Notes under the pieces: generated by a model
Told to the model about the DNA's origin: nothing
What the model saw: only the letters and a program-made list of their open reading frames with translations
Databases searched by the model: none
In this document: one piece after another, positions 7,955 through 15,473 of the stretch
Position numbering within the stretch: position 1 is the stretch's first letter
Layout: every line of letters begins with the position of its first letter
Program-made: the position numbers and the translations under genes
Assembly: GCF_022869825.1 (NCBI RefSeq)
Contig: NZ_CP094971.1
Coordinates: 2,619,501 to 2,683,500 of the forward strand
Source of the DNA: Clostridium sp. BJN0001
GTDB taxonomy: Bacteria; Bacillota; Clostridia; Clostridiales; Clostridiaceae
Length of the DNA stretch: 64,000 bases
Direction of reading: 5' to 3'

Positions 7955-8395
7955 TTACTTCAATGAAATATAAATATCAATTTTAGCATTATTAAAATCT
8001 GAATTTAAATACTCTTCAAAATCCGCTTCATAACTTCTATCTAAATCCATTTGCCAAATTTGATTCCAAGCTTCTGAAACTACTTTTTCCATATCTCCTT
8101 CTATAGAAAACTTAGCATATTTTCCTGCAGGAATTTTCTTTATTGTAAGTTCTTCATTTTCAGCCTTACATACCTCATTTCCCGCTGTAACTAAATACTC
8201 GTTATCTTCATAGTCTGAATAAAGTCCTATGGCATATTCATTCACCTTATTTTTTATTGTTTCACTAATGTCACCTTGATATAAACTTTTCCAAAGGTCT
8301 CCAATTATTTTTCCCATATTAGGATCATCATTGCTTGTAACCGCACTAACCCCTACTACTATTTTTTCTTCTAAATTAACAATTTCATACTTCAT
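7955..8395 (-). CDS. GyrI-like / AraC-effector-domain small-molecule-binding protein
   Basis: The protein has 146 residues from the ATG at 8395, which has a GGAGG site 8 bases upstream. A GTG 15 bases earlier lies within that ribosome site and is not used. The sequence has the SHS2-type GyrI/Rob effector-domain layout: MKYEIVNLEEKIVVGVSAV, GLYSDYEDNEYLVTAGNEV, IPAGKYAKFSIEGD and a C-terminal IDIYISLK strand. Stand-alone members bind cationic or aromatic drugs, and some hydrolyse or sequester them. It lies 67 bases downstream of a WYL regulator on the same strand, a common pairing in clostridia. Confidence 0.8.
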   Translation of the reverse strand: MKYEIVNLEEKIVVGVSAVTSNDDPNMGKIIGDLWKSLYQGDISETIKNKVNEYAIGLYSDYEDNEYLVTAGNEVCKAENEELTIKKIPAGKYAKFSIEGDMEKVVSEAWNQIWQMDLDRSYEADFEEYLNSDFNNAKIDIYISLK

Positions 8396-8461
8396 ATTTA
8401 TAACCTCCACATATTTGATAAGGTTATTATACTTGGATTAATATGACAGCTGTATGTCATA

Positions 8462-9364
8462 TTAAGAATAATTTAAAAGCATTTTTTCAATTCTATTTTT
8501 TATTTCTTTTCTTATTTCTTGTGGCTCTAAAACTTCACATTCTTCTCCAAATGAAGATATATAGTTAAAAAGCCATTCTCCTTTTGGATGTTTAGTAGTA
8601 ACAATAAAACTGCCATCATCTAGCTTCTTAAAATATTCAAATTCATCATACACTCTATATGCCATTTTAGAATAAATTCTCATTTTTAAAGTAACAAACT
8701 CATCATTAAAAATATTATCTTCCTTAATTATATTTTTTGGTGCTTTAATATCAAAGCTCTCTTTAGAAGTGCATAATCCCTTTATCCTTCTTAATTTAAA
8801 AAATCTGTAATCATTTCGCATTCTACAATATCCATACATATACCAACTTTGACCTTTAAAATATAATTTTAACGGACATACTTCCCTACTAATATTTTCA
8901 CCTTTACCACTGCTATAATCAAACTTTACTACTTTTTTAGTTAATATTGCAGATTTAAGATTATTAAAAGTTTCTTTTTCACTTTCTGCATTTGACCAAT
9001 TTGAAAAATCAACTTCTATCCAATCAGTATCGTTTTCACCCAATATATTATTTAATTTTCTAAGAACCTTTTCAGACTCTGCATCACTAAAACTTACAGC
9101 ATTAACTGCTCTTATAGATGATAATATTTCTGATTTTTCTTCTTCTGTTAATATGGCTTTATTTAATATAAAGTCTTTTAATATAGATATCCCCCCACCT
9201 TTTCCTTTACTCATATATACTGGAATCCCTGCTGTAGACAGTGTTTCAATATCTCTATAAATAGTTCTTTGTGATACTTCAAATCTTTCTGCTAACTCTT
9301 TTGCAGTTATAATATTCTTTTCTAAAAGAATATATATAATTTCAAATAATCTATTTACTTGCAT
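8462..9364 (-). CDS. HTH/WYL-domain transcriptional regulator (YafY-type)
   Basis: The protein has 300 residues from ATG 9364 (MQVNRLFEIIYILLE), which is preceded by AAAGGGGA at correct spacing. An upstream in-frame ATG at 9388 has no such site. An N-terminal HTH_11 domain (ELAERFEVSQRTIYRDIETL) is followed by the WYL ligand-binding domain (VCPLKLYFKGQSWYMYGYC; LRRIKGL) and a C-terminal WCX extension. Family members sense small ligands or nucleic-acid signals and usually regulate the adjacent gene. Here that is the GyrI-like protein downstream. Confidence 0.85.
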   Translation of the reverse strand: MQVNRLFEIIYILLEKNIITAKELAERFEVSQRTIYRDIETLSTAGIPVYMSKGKGGGISILKDFILNKAILTEEEKSEILSSIRAVNAVSFSDAESEKVLRKLNNILGENDTDWIEVDFSNWSNAESEKETFNNLKSAILTKKVVKFDYSSGKGENISREVCPLKLYFKGQSWYMYGYCRMRNDYRFFKLRRIKGLCTSKESFDIKAPKNIIKEDNIFNDEFVTLKMRIYSKMAYRVYDEFEYFKKLDDGSFIVTTKHPKGEWLFNYISSFGEECEVLEPQEIRKEIKNRIEKMLLNYS

Positions 9365-9535
9365 AAGTTTTTCCCCTTTATTATACATGTCTTCGAGTAA
9401 TTAATCTTACTATTTGCTATTGCACAAATTTGTTCATAATTTTATTTTATCATATTCTTCAGACAAACCTTTTCCATTTTATTCTTGTGTATATATTCTA
9501 CATAATTATGGTATAATTCTAAAGTACAAATTTAA

Positions 9536-9630
9536 GATTCCGTAGTGGGATGGCTACGGGGGTTTTGAACGTTTTATCCCCCTTGGACTATTGGTGAATA
9601 TTTCATCATAGTTAGGGGGTGGTATTGGAT
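9536..9630 (+). promoter_or_regulatory. Structured RNA leader of the peptide gene
   Basis: GC-rich island in AT-rich DNA with possible stems: CCGTAG (9540-9545) with CTACGG (9554-9559), GGGGG (9558-9562) with CCCCC (9578-9582), and CTATTGGTGA with TCATCATAG. A second G-tract, GGGGGTGG, at about 9614 forms the ribosome site and could pair with the CCCCC tract, which suggests an expression switch. It is identical in copy B. Not recognised as a known riboswitch. Confidence 0.55.
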
Positions 9631-9792
9631 ATGTTTAATACTTTGATAAAGTGTATATCAGTCATTTATGTAATTAGATTAATTCTAAAACATAATCTTT
9701 TTATACATCATTTAAAAATTAAGATTAAGTTTCTTGGTCTTGACATAGAAGTTAAAAGCAAAGAAAAAAGTGCCCCATCCTGCGAAGATTAG
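9631..9792 (+). CDS. 53-residue hydrophobic/basic peptide of the repeated module
   Basis: The peptide starts MFNTLIKCISVIYVIRLIL. One amphipathic or membrane-spanning helix is followed by a basic strand (HHLKIKIKFLGLDIEV) and the polar tail KSKEKSAPSCED. A GGGGGTGG ribosome site lies about 9 bases before the ATG. The final codons overlap the terminator stem. Size, a single hydrophobic helix, a structured leader and tight terminator coupling resemble type I toxin or small regulatory peptide genes. No antisense RNA can be proven from sequence. The peptide is annotated because its frame, start and terminator are conserved as a unit. Copy B carries a one-base deletion. Confidence 0.6.
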   Translation: MFNTLIKCISVIYVIRLILKHNLFIHHLKIKIKFLGLDIEVKSKEKSAPSCED

Positions 9793-9801
9793 CACTTTTT
9801 T
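9764..9801 (+). terminator. Terminator overlapping the peptide gene end
   Basis: AAAAAAGTGC (9764-9773) pairs perfectly with GCACTTTTTT (9792-9801). The 3' arm begins at the last base of the peptide TAG. Functional in both orientations by composition. Confidence 0.8.
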
Positions 9802-9870
9802 CTAAGATTCATTGTTTATAATATAAATCTAATCCAATAGCCCTAAAACAAAATAAATGTTCTAAGACTT

Positions 9871-9899
9871 AGCTTAGCGCTCTAGCACTAAGCTTTTCT
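9871..9899 (+). terminator. Second hairpin at the module right end
   Basis: AGCTTAG (9871-9877) pairs with CTAAGCT (9888-9894), with inner GCT/AGC pairing, followed by TTTCTT. It is conserved in copy B and at 4649. Confidence 0.65.
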
Positions 9900-9965
9900 T
9901 ATTTATATTATATCAAATTTTTATAGAAAATAAACATAAATAATTTATATATTTAAAAACTGTAA

Positions 9966-10022
9966 TTAAAGTACATTGTATACGGCAATAAGTATTAAAT
10001 CAGATTTTCCTTCTTCCTTAGG
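9966..10022 (-). pseudogene. Stranded 3' end of the split nitroreductase gene
   Basis: Read on the minus strand this encodes ...PK-EEGKSDLILIAVYNVL-stop. It continues in frame from the nitroreductase fragment that ends at 29128-29133, using the shared CTTAGG as a single copy. The 19.1-kb insertion separates the two parts. It ends only 23 bases from the right end of peptide module A. Confidence 0.85.
10017..10022. repeat. Target-site duplication CTTAGG, left copy
   Basis: CTTAGG immediately precedes the left transposon end. The same six bases directly follow the right end of copy 2 at 29128-29133, within a codon-matched gene. Confidence 0.85.
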
Positions 10023-10200
10023 TATTGAACGTCAAATTATTTGATGCTAATATCATAACTTTATTTGATGCTAAAAATGAATATATTCTTCAAAATCTTC
10101 AATGAAAATGAGGCTACTTCGTTACGGTTTATGATGATAAATATTCTGAATATTACAAAAAAATCCACAAATACCTTATTGATATTTGCAGATTTTACTT

Positions 10201-11004
10201 TTATCCAAGTTCAGTTTCATTAACAGCAAGCATTATTATGTCACTATCAATTGTATTCATATTTTTTGTATTGCCTATCATAAGGCTAGAATCACAGATT
10301 TTATTAACAATTCTAGGAACTCCGTTCGAAGCGTTAGCAATTGCTTCAAGAGCGGTATCATCAAAAATATCAGTATTACATTTAGCACCAGTAAGCTTTG
10401 CTAATATATAGTCTTTAGTTTCTGATTTTGTGAGATTATCTAAATTATAATTCATTGTTATACGTTGTCTTAAAGGCTCATTAGCAACTAGCCTCATGGT
10501 ATTATTTAACTGAGGAAGCCCCACAAGAAGTACTATTGCACGATCTCTTGAATCCATGTCAAAATTAAAAAGCATTTTTAAATCATTAAGTATTCCATTA
10601 CTTACATAATTAGCTTCATCAATAATTATTACAGGAGTTATACGTTTTTCAACTGAATATCTAGTTATTTCATTTTGGATAATTTTGAAATTATCAATTT
10701 TTCTGCACATTGGCTCTAGTCCAAGCTGGGCAGCCATATTTTTATAAAATTCTGCAACAGTAAGTGTAGAAAGGGAACTATAAATAACTTTATAAAGTGA
10801 TGAATTAAGGCTATTAGACCAGTTTCTTATTATTGTAGTTTTACCTCGCCCTGGACCTCCGGTCAGGATTCCGAAACCTTTATTATTAAGTAAATAATTA
10901 AGTCTACAAATAACTTCTTTATAGTCAGAAGTTTCTACTACTATTTCCTTAGAATTTTTTATAAACGGATTAAAATCCATTCCATATCTACTTATATAAT
11001 CCAT
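10201..11004 (-). CDS. Transposition AAA ATPase, TniB/ExeA-like (copy 1)
   Basis: The protein has 267 residues. Walker A is GGPGRGKTT (about residues 48-56), Walker B is VIIIDEANYVS (about 125), sensor 1 is LLVGLPQLNNT and the arginine finger lies in EPLRQRI. This is the ExeA/TnsC/TniB group of AAA+ proteins that select target DNA and activate a DDE transposase. The start overlaps the transposase gene by one base (shared A), so the two are coupled. The copy at 26257-27060 has the same protein sequence. Confidence 0.85.
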   Translation of the reverse strand: MDYISRYGMDFNPFIKNSKEIVVETSDYKEVICRLNYLLNNKGFGILTGGPGRGKTTIIRNWSNSLNSSLYKVIYSSLSTLTVAEFYKNMAAQLGLEPMCRKIDNFKIIQNEITRYSVEKRITPVIIIDEANYVSNGILNDLKMLFNFDMDSRDRAIVLLVGLPQLNNTMRLVANEPLRQRITMNYNLDNLTKSETKDYILAKLTGAKCNTDIFDDTALEAIANASNGVPRIVNKICDSSLMIGNTKNMNTIDSDIIMLAVNETELG

Positions 11005-12248
11005 TATTCTTGACCTCCAGTAAGTTTTATTTTTTCCCTTTTTATAACAGAATTATCATGCTTATTTAAAAGCTTTATTTCTGTAAGTTCAGAAGTGTTT
11101 TTATCAACTACATAAATTTTGCTTAAATCAGGTGAATATCTTAGGGTTATTCTTTGTTTTGAGTATCTATAATCAACTTCATATTCTGTTTCATCTATCA
11201 TAACTACGTTATCGGCTGATACTCTTCTTTCATATTCAAGTAAAAAGGAAGTTTCAATTTGTTCATCTGTAAGCCTTTTAATCATGTGAGATTCCTTGAA
11301 AAACCTGTCCTGTGGAGATAGTCCATCTAGAGAAGAATGTATATGCTGATTATAGCTATTAACATATGAAATAAGGCTTATCCTAAGTTCATCTAAATTA
11401 TTAAAATCATTCATATTAAGCTGGGACATCCATTGATCTTTTAATGTACGAAACCACCTTTCAATTTTAGCTTTTGATTGTGGGGTATAGGGTGCACAAT
11501 AACTAATAGTTGTACCTATTCTAGCTGCTAAAAGTTCCATTTGCTTGTTCTTATATGAAGCACCATTATCAAAGTTTAAGATTTTAGGTTTCCCGAATCG
11601 TGTAACAGCAGATTTTAAAACAGACATAAGATTTACAAAATTATCATTAAAAAATACATCTATTCCTGTTATGTATCTTGAAGCATCATCAATAAGTGCT
11701 ATTATGTAAACGCGTTTCTTTTTACCATCTACCTTCAAATAAGGTCCAACGCTGCTGTCACCACACCATACTTCATTTATATGAGCACGCTCATATCTTT
11801 TCATATCTTTATTTTTAGAATATTTATTCTCAAGCTTAAGAACATTAACATACCTATTAATTGTTGAAAGTGAAATATCTCCTTTAACAATAGTTCCATT
11901 GTTAATAAGCTTTTGATAGATAAGTGTTGCTGGGATTCTTGGATATTCTTGTTTTAAATATTTAATCTGTTCTGTAATATCAGAATCTAATTTACGTGTT
12001 CTTCCAGTGTCGCATCGTTTTACAGGTATGAGTGCCTCAAAGCCCTTATTCTTGTAATTGTAATACCAACGTTCAAGAGTAGCAGCAGCTACCTTAGTAT
12101 CTTCACCATCTGGAGTCTGATATACTTTGCCTGCGGCATCTCGGAAAAATTGTTTAACACTTTTATTTTCATCATAAGTACCACTTATCAGAGGAGCCAA
12201 GATTCCGTACCTGAAAAGTGCTATTTCTTTTCTAGTTTTTTCGTCCAT
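11004..12248 (-). CDS. DDE transposase, TniA/Mu-type integrase core (copy 1)
   Basis: The protein has 414 residues. An N-terminal helix-turn-helix region (KVAAATLERWYYNYKNKG) is followed by the rve catalytic core, with Asp in EVWCGDSSVGPY (~163), Asp in ILNFDNGASYKN (~223), and Glu in YTPQSKAKIERWFRTLKDQ (~260). A C-terminal Mu-type beta-barrel domain follows. It catalyses strand cleavage and transfer. No TnsA-like endonuclease is encoded, so replicative (cointegrate) transposition is expected for this class. It has a Ser at the codon where copy 2 has Pro (NTSELTE versus NTPELTE). Confidence 0.88.
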   Translation of the reverse strand: MDEKTRKEIALFRYGILAPLISGTYDENKSVKQFFRDAAGKVYQTPDGEDTKVAAATLERWYYNYKNKGFEALIPVKRCDTGRTRKLDSDITEQIKYLKQEYPRIPATLIYQKLINNGTIVKGDISLSTINRYVNVLKLENKYSKNKDMKRYERAHINEVWCGDSSVGPYLKVDGKKKRVYIIALIDDASRYITGIDVFFNDNFVNLMSVLKSAVTRFGKPKILNFDNGASYKNKQMELLAARIGTTISYCAPYTPQSKAKIERWFRTLKDQWMSQLNMNDFNNLDELRISLISYVNSYNQHIHSSLDGLSPQDRFFKESHMIKRLTDEQIETSFLLEYERRVSADNVVMIDETEYEVDYRYSKQRITLRYSPDLSKIYVVDKNTSELTEIKLLNKHDNSVIKREKIKLTGGQE

Positions 12249-12329
12249 ATTTTGAAAAAGCCTCCTTTGTTTTATTACAATATAAGCTTATATCTACATA
12301 AATTAACAGTAAAACTAAGTTATGTGGTT

Positions 12330-12863
12330 TTACGAAAATAAAATATTATTGATGCATTTAATTTGCATAAATTGTCTTTTAAAGTTTTTTAAACATTGCT
12401 TTGAAATACTTAAATCTAATGAAATTTTAAATGAAGTAATACGTTCCTTCCAATGCTCTAGATATTGTTTTATTATATAAAAAATATTGCTTTCATCGAT
12501 AAATTCATTAGCTATCATAATGGGTTCAAAAGAAGCTTTGGAATTATAAGCATTAATAATTGAAATATGATCACATAAAAGAATTTGAGAATAAGGTACA
12601 ATACACTCTGGAAATATAGCATGAGTTTTATTGCAACATGTACACTTTGCTCTAAGAATTGTTATAGATATCTTGCCATCACTGTTTTTAACAGTTCTCT
12701 TGTAATAACCATGCTTTACAAGCTGCCCGGACCTTCCGCAGGAACAAGTAAGTTTGTGAAAATCTATGTCTTTAATAAATTTATCATAGGATTTTTGCGT
12801 TAATGACTTGATTTTTGAATCTAAATTAGATATGATTTTTGTATCATAAATATTAGTTATCAT
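12330..12863 (-). CDS. Zinc-motif accessory protein of the transposon (DUF6431-like, copy 1)
   Basis: The protein has 177 residues. The N-terminal half carries two CxC-type pairs, LTCSCGRSGQLVKHGYYKR and LRAKCTCCNKTHAIFP. This is a treble-clef arrangement like the N-terminal zinc domain of ISL3-type transposases and DUF6431 proteins. The C-terminal half is helical and Lys-rich. It is the first gene of the transposon operon, 81 bases upstream of the transposase. The role is unknown. By position it could be the target- or end-recognition subunit, as TniQ is in related transposons, but there is no sequence proof. No good ribosome site is visible. Confidence 0.75.
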   Translation of the reverse strand: MITNIYDTKIISNLDSKIKSLTQKSYDKFIKDIDFHKLTCSCGRSGQLVKHGYYKRTVKNSDGKISITILRAKCTCCNKTHAIFPECIVPYSQILLCDHISIINAYNSKASFEPIMIANEFIDESNIFYIIKQYLEHWKERITSFKISLDLSISKQCLKNFKRQFMQIKCINNILFS

Positions 12864-12876
12864 AGAATTTATGGTT

Positions 12877-12921
12877 AGCAGAGCAACAAAACTTTGGTCG
12901 GTGGTGTTGCTCTGCTTTTTT
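12877..12921 (+). terminator. Strong hairpin at the transposon right end (copy 1)
   Basis: AGCAGAGCAACA (12877-12888) pairs with TGTTGCTCTGCT, then T6. It sits just upstream of the first transposon gene and would stop transcription running rightward. On the minus strand it is a leader hairpin. A second hairpin (AAGCATTA...TAATGCTT, about 12964-13013) would stop outside transcription entering the operon. Confidence 0.65.
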
Positions 12922-13071
12922 CCTTTCTAAGAATAATATAAAATAATAATATACTAAAAAAGGCAAGCATTAAATACTTTGACTAAAATTTAGTCATGCA
13001 AATAATGCTTGCTCTTTATTTATTTTGAAGATATTTAAATTTTTTAACATCATATAAAATGCTATTCTATA

Positions 13072-14327
13072 GTAATACAGTAGATTGTCTAGAGTTAGTA
13101 AGAAAACTGATTGATATCGGTGTTTATATTTATTTTGAAAAAGAGAATCTAAATACGGGTGATATGGAAAGTGAACTGATGCTTTCTATTCTTTCAGGGT
13201 TTGCTGCAGAAGAGTCTGCATCTATTTCACAAAACTCAACATGGTCCATTCAAAAGAGATTTCAAAATGGCAGTTATGTTGGTACTCCACCCTACGGCTA
13301 CACCAATACAGATGGTGAAATGGTAATCGTCCCAGAAGAAGCAGAAATCATCAAACGTATTTTTACTGAGTGCCTTTCAGGGAAAGGTGGAGGTACTATA
13401 GCAAGAGGTTTGAACAAAGACAAAATTCCTGCAAGTAGAGGTAATCACTGGAGTGCAGGCACGGTGATAGACATGCTTCGAAACGAAAAATATATGGGTG
13501 ATGTCCTACTGCAAAAGACTTACACCGATAGTAACTACAACCGCCATCCAAACACAGGGGAAAAAAACCAATACTACTACAAGGATAATCATGAACCTAT
13601 TATAAGTAGAGAAGACTTTGCTAAGGCACAAGATCTCATTGATGAAAGAGCCAAGATGAAGTGTAAGGGCGTGAAAAAGAACGTTTATCTTAATCGATAT
13701 GCTTTAAGTGGCAAGATTGTCTGTGGAGAGTGTGGTCGCAATTTTAGGAGAAAGACAAACTACTCAGCTTGTAGGAGTTACATTGCTTGGAGTTGCATCG
13801 GTCATATTGAAGACAAAGAGAGTTGCTCCATGTTGTTCTTGCAAGATGGGGAAATCAAAGCCACATTTACAACCATGATGAATAAGCTTGCTTTCAGTAA
13901 CAAACTAATCCTAGAGCCACTTTTCAAATCAATTAGCCAAATTGATGAAGAAAGCGACCGTGAAAGAATGGATGCTATTGATAAGCGAATGGAGCAACTA
14001 ATGGAAGAACGCAATACCCTTATTACACTGATGGCCAAAGGTTTCCTTGAGCCAGCTCTTTTTAATCAGGAACGAAATGTTTTAGATAGTGAGATGAAAA
14101 ATCTTTCAACTGAAAAAACAAACCTTGTATCAAATTCCGCGAGTGAGATTTTGCGAGCAAACGAGATAAAGGACCTCATTAATTACGTGTCAGCAGATAA
14201 TTTTAATGGTGACTACACGGAAGAACTATTTGAAGAATTTGTAGAGAACATCATTGTAAATTCCAGGGATGAGCTGACATTCAATTTAAAATGCGGTCTT
14301 TCCCTGAAAGAAAAGGTGGTGAGATAA
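13072..14327 (+). pseudogene. Large serine recombinase 1, N-terminus deleted by transposon copy 1
   Basis: The recombinase sequence begins in frame exactly at the transposon end with NTVDCLELVRKLIDIGVYIY. The N-terminal ~75 residues with the catalytic serine are gone, so the protein is inactive. What remains is the end of the resolvase domain, the recombinase domain (PPYGYTNTDGEMVIVPEEAE), the zinc ribbon (CGECGRNFRRK with a second Cys pair) and the C-terminal coiled coil. The open frame's ATG at 13059 is provided by the transposon. Base use is less AT-rich than the host core, in keeping with transfer. Confidence 0.85.
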
Positions 14328-14744
14328 ATGGCATATATTCCATATGGATACAAAATTCAAGATGGAGTGGTTACTGTCGATGAAAAGGCAGCAGGTCAAG
14401 TAAAGGTATTCTTTGAGAAATACATATCAGGACTATCCCTTACAGTGGCTGGCGAACAGGCAGGTATTGATAAGACACATTCTGTGATGGGTCGCATTTT
14501 GAAAAACGTCAACTACCTTGGAAATGATACATATCCAGCAATTATTGATAAAGAGATATTTGATAAAGCTGAAGAAGTTAGAGATAAGCGTGCAAAGGAT
14601 TTAGGACGAGTGGTAGAGCTTGCCGCTTTCACCTCTCCCCCTCCCAAAGAACGATTCAAAATGAAAAAGGCAGATAATAAGATGCCAGTTGATCCTTTTG
14701 AACGAGCAGAATACTTATATAGTCTGATAGAAAGCGAGGAATAA
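14328..14744 (+). CDS. Small recombinase-associated protein (recombinase-domain only)
   Basis: The protein has 138 residues and its ATG immediately follows the upstream stop. It begins [19 protein letters not shown] and contains [23 protein letters not shown], the DNA-binding recombinase domain without the catalytic resolvase domain. Such short proteins lie between two large serine recombinases in integrative elements of Firmicutes. The operon is recombinase, small protein, recombinase, all on the plus strand. It is intact as a reading frame but probably non-functional now, because both flanking recombinases are broken. Confidence 0.8.
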   Translation: MAYIPYGYKIQDGVVTVDEKAAGQVKVFFEKYISGLSLTVAGEQAGIDKTHSVMGRILKNVNYLGNDTYPAIIDKEIFDKAEEVRDKRAKDLGRVVELAAFTSPPPKERFKMKKADNKMPVDPFERAEYLYSLIESEE

Positions 14745-14745
14745 A

Positions 14746-15473
14746 GTGACAGAGAAAAATATAATGGTTATTCCTGCTCGTAAAAGAGTAGGAAGTACAG
14801 CCGCAAAAGAAAAGATAAAGAAACTTCGTGTTGCTGCCTATTGCCGTGTTTCTACAGAAACAGAAGAACAAAATTCTAGCTATGAGGTTCAGGTCGCACA
14901 CTATACAGAGTTTATAAAGAAAAATAATGAATGGGAGTTTGCTGGCATCTTTGCAGATGATGGTATCTCTGGTACGAACACTAAAAAGCGTGACGAATTT
15001 AATCGCATGATTGCAGAGTGTATGGACGGTAACATTGACATGGTTATTACAAAATCCATCAGCCGATTTGCGCGTAACACCCTAGACTGCCTTCAATACA
15101 TTAGACAGCTCAAGGATAAGAACATATCCGTCTATTTTGAAAAAGAGAACATCAACACCATGGATGCCAAGGGTGAGGTGCTACTTACCATTATGGCATC
15201 TCTAGCACAACAGGAAAGCCAGAGCCTTTCACAAAACGTTAAGCTTGGCCTACAGTACCGATACCAACAAGGAAAGGTGCAGGTCAACCATAAGCGATTT
15301 ATGGGCTACACGAAAGATGAAGATGGAAATTTAATTATTGTCCCCGAAGAAGCTGAGATTATCAAACGCATCTACCGAGAATACCTTGAAGGTCAGAGTC
15401 TAGTGGGTATTGGTCGAGGTCTTGAAAAGGATGGTATATTAACAGCAGCGGGAAAACCAAGATGGCGACCGGA
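14746..15473 (+). pseudogene. Large serine recombinase 2, 5' part (split by IS triplet)
   Basis: The gene starts at GTG 14746, 7 bases after GAGGA and one base past the upstream stop. The resolvase domain is complete: [20 protein letters not shown] with the catalytic Ser in RVST, and [15 protein letters not shown]. The recombinase domain begins at [20 protein letters not shown]. The coding sequence is broken after KPRWRP at the 10-bp duplication GGCGACCGGA and resumes at 20103. Joining the two parts through one copy of the duplication gives ...WRPESVKKILQNEKYIG, a normal recombinase sequence. Apart from the insertion the gene looks intact. Confidence 0.88.

Larger units (their letters stand above)
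9470..9942 (+). repeat. Peptide module, copy A (~0.47 kb repeat)
   Basis: Nearly identical to 30006-30468. The layout is a TATAAT -10 at 9512, a structured leader (9536-9630), a 53-codon peptide gene (9631-9792) whose end overlaps a terminator, a ~40-base spacer that differs between copies, a conserved stretch, a second hairpin (9871-9899) and an AT-rich tail. Partial footprints occur at 4649, 5370 and 6241. The left end begins TTTTCCATTTTATTC and the right end is ATAAACATAAATA. No transposase or inverted repeat is visible. I do not know a name for this element. Confidence 0.8.
10023..13071 (-). mobile_element. Three-gene DDE/AAA transposon, copy 1 (Mu/Tn7-like)
   Basis: Length 3,049 bp. The ends align as imperfect inverted repeats: TATTGAACGTCAAATTATTT at the left against TATAGAATAGCATTTTATAT on the complement of the right, 23 of the first 32 bases matching. 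The left end also has two ATTTGATGCTAA boxes (10039, 10063), likely transposase-binding sites. The operon reads right to left: zinc-motif protein, DDE transposase, AAA ATPase. It differs from copy 2 at only three bases (11093, 12352, 12999). Its insertion truncated the serine recombinase that follows. Confidence 0.85.

Noticed and set aside
10186..10404. Plus-strand open frame over the transposon ATPase (also 26242-26460)
   Set aside because: Antisense shadow of the ATPase gene, repeated only because the transposon is duplicated.
13059..13071. ATG at 13059 as the native start of recombinase 1
   Set aside because: This ATG lies in the transposon end (the same bases occur at 29115-29127), so it is a by-product of the insertion.
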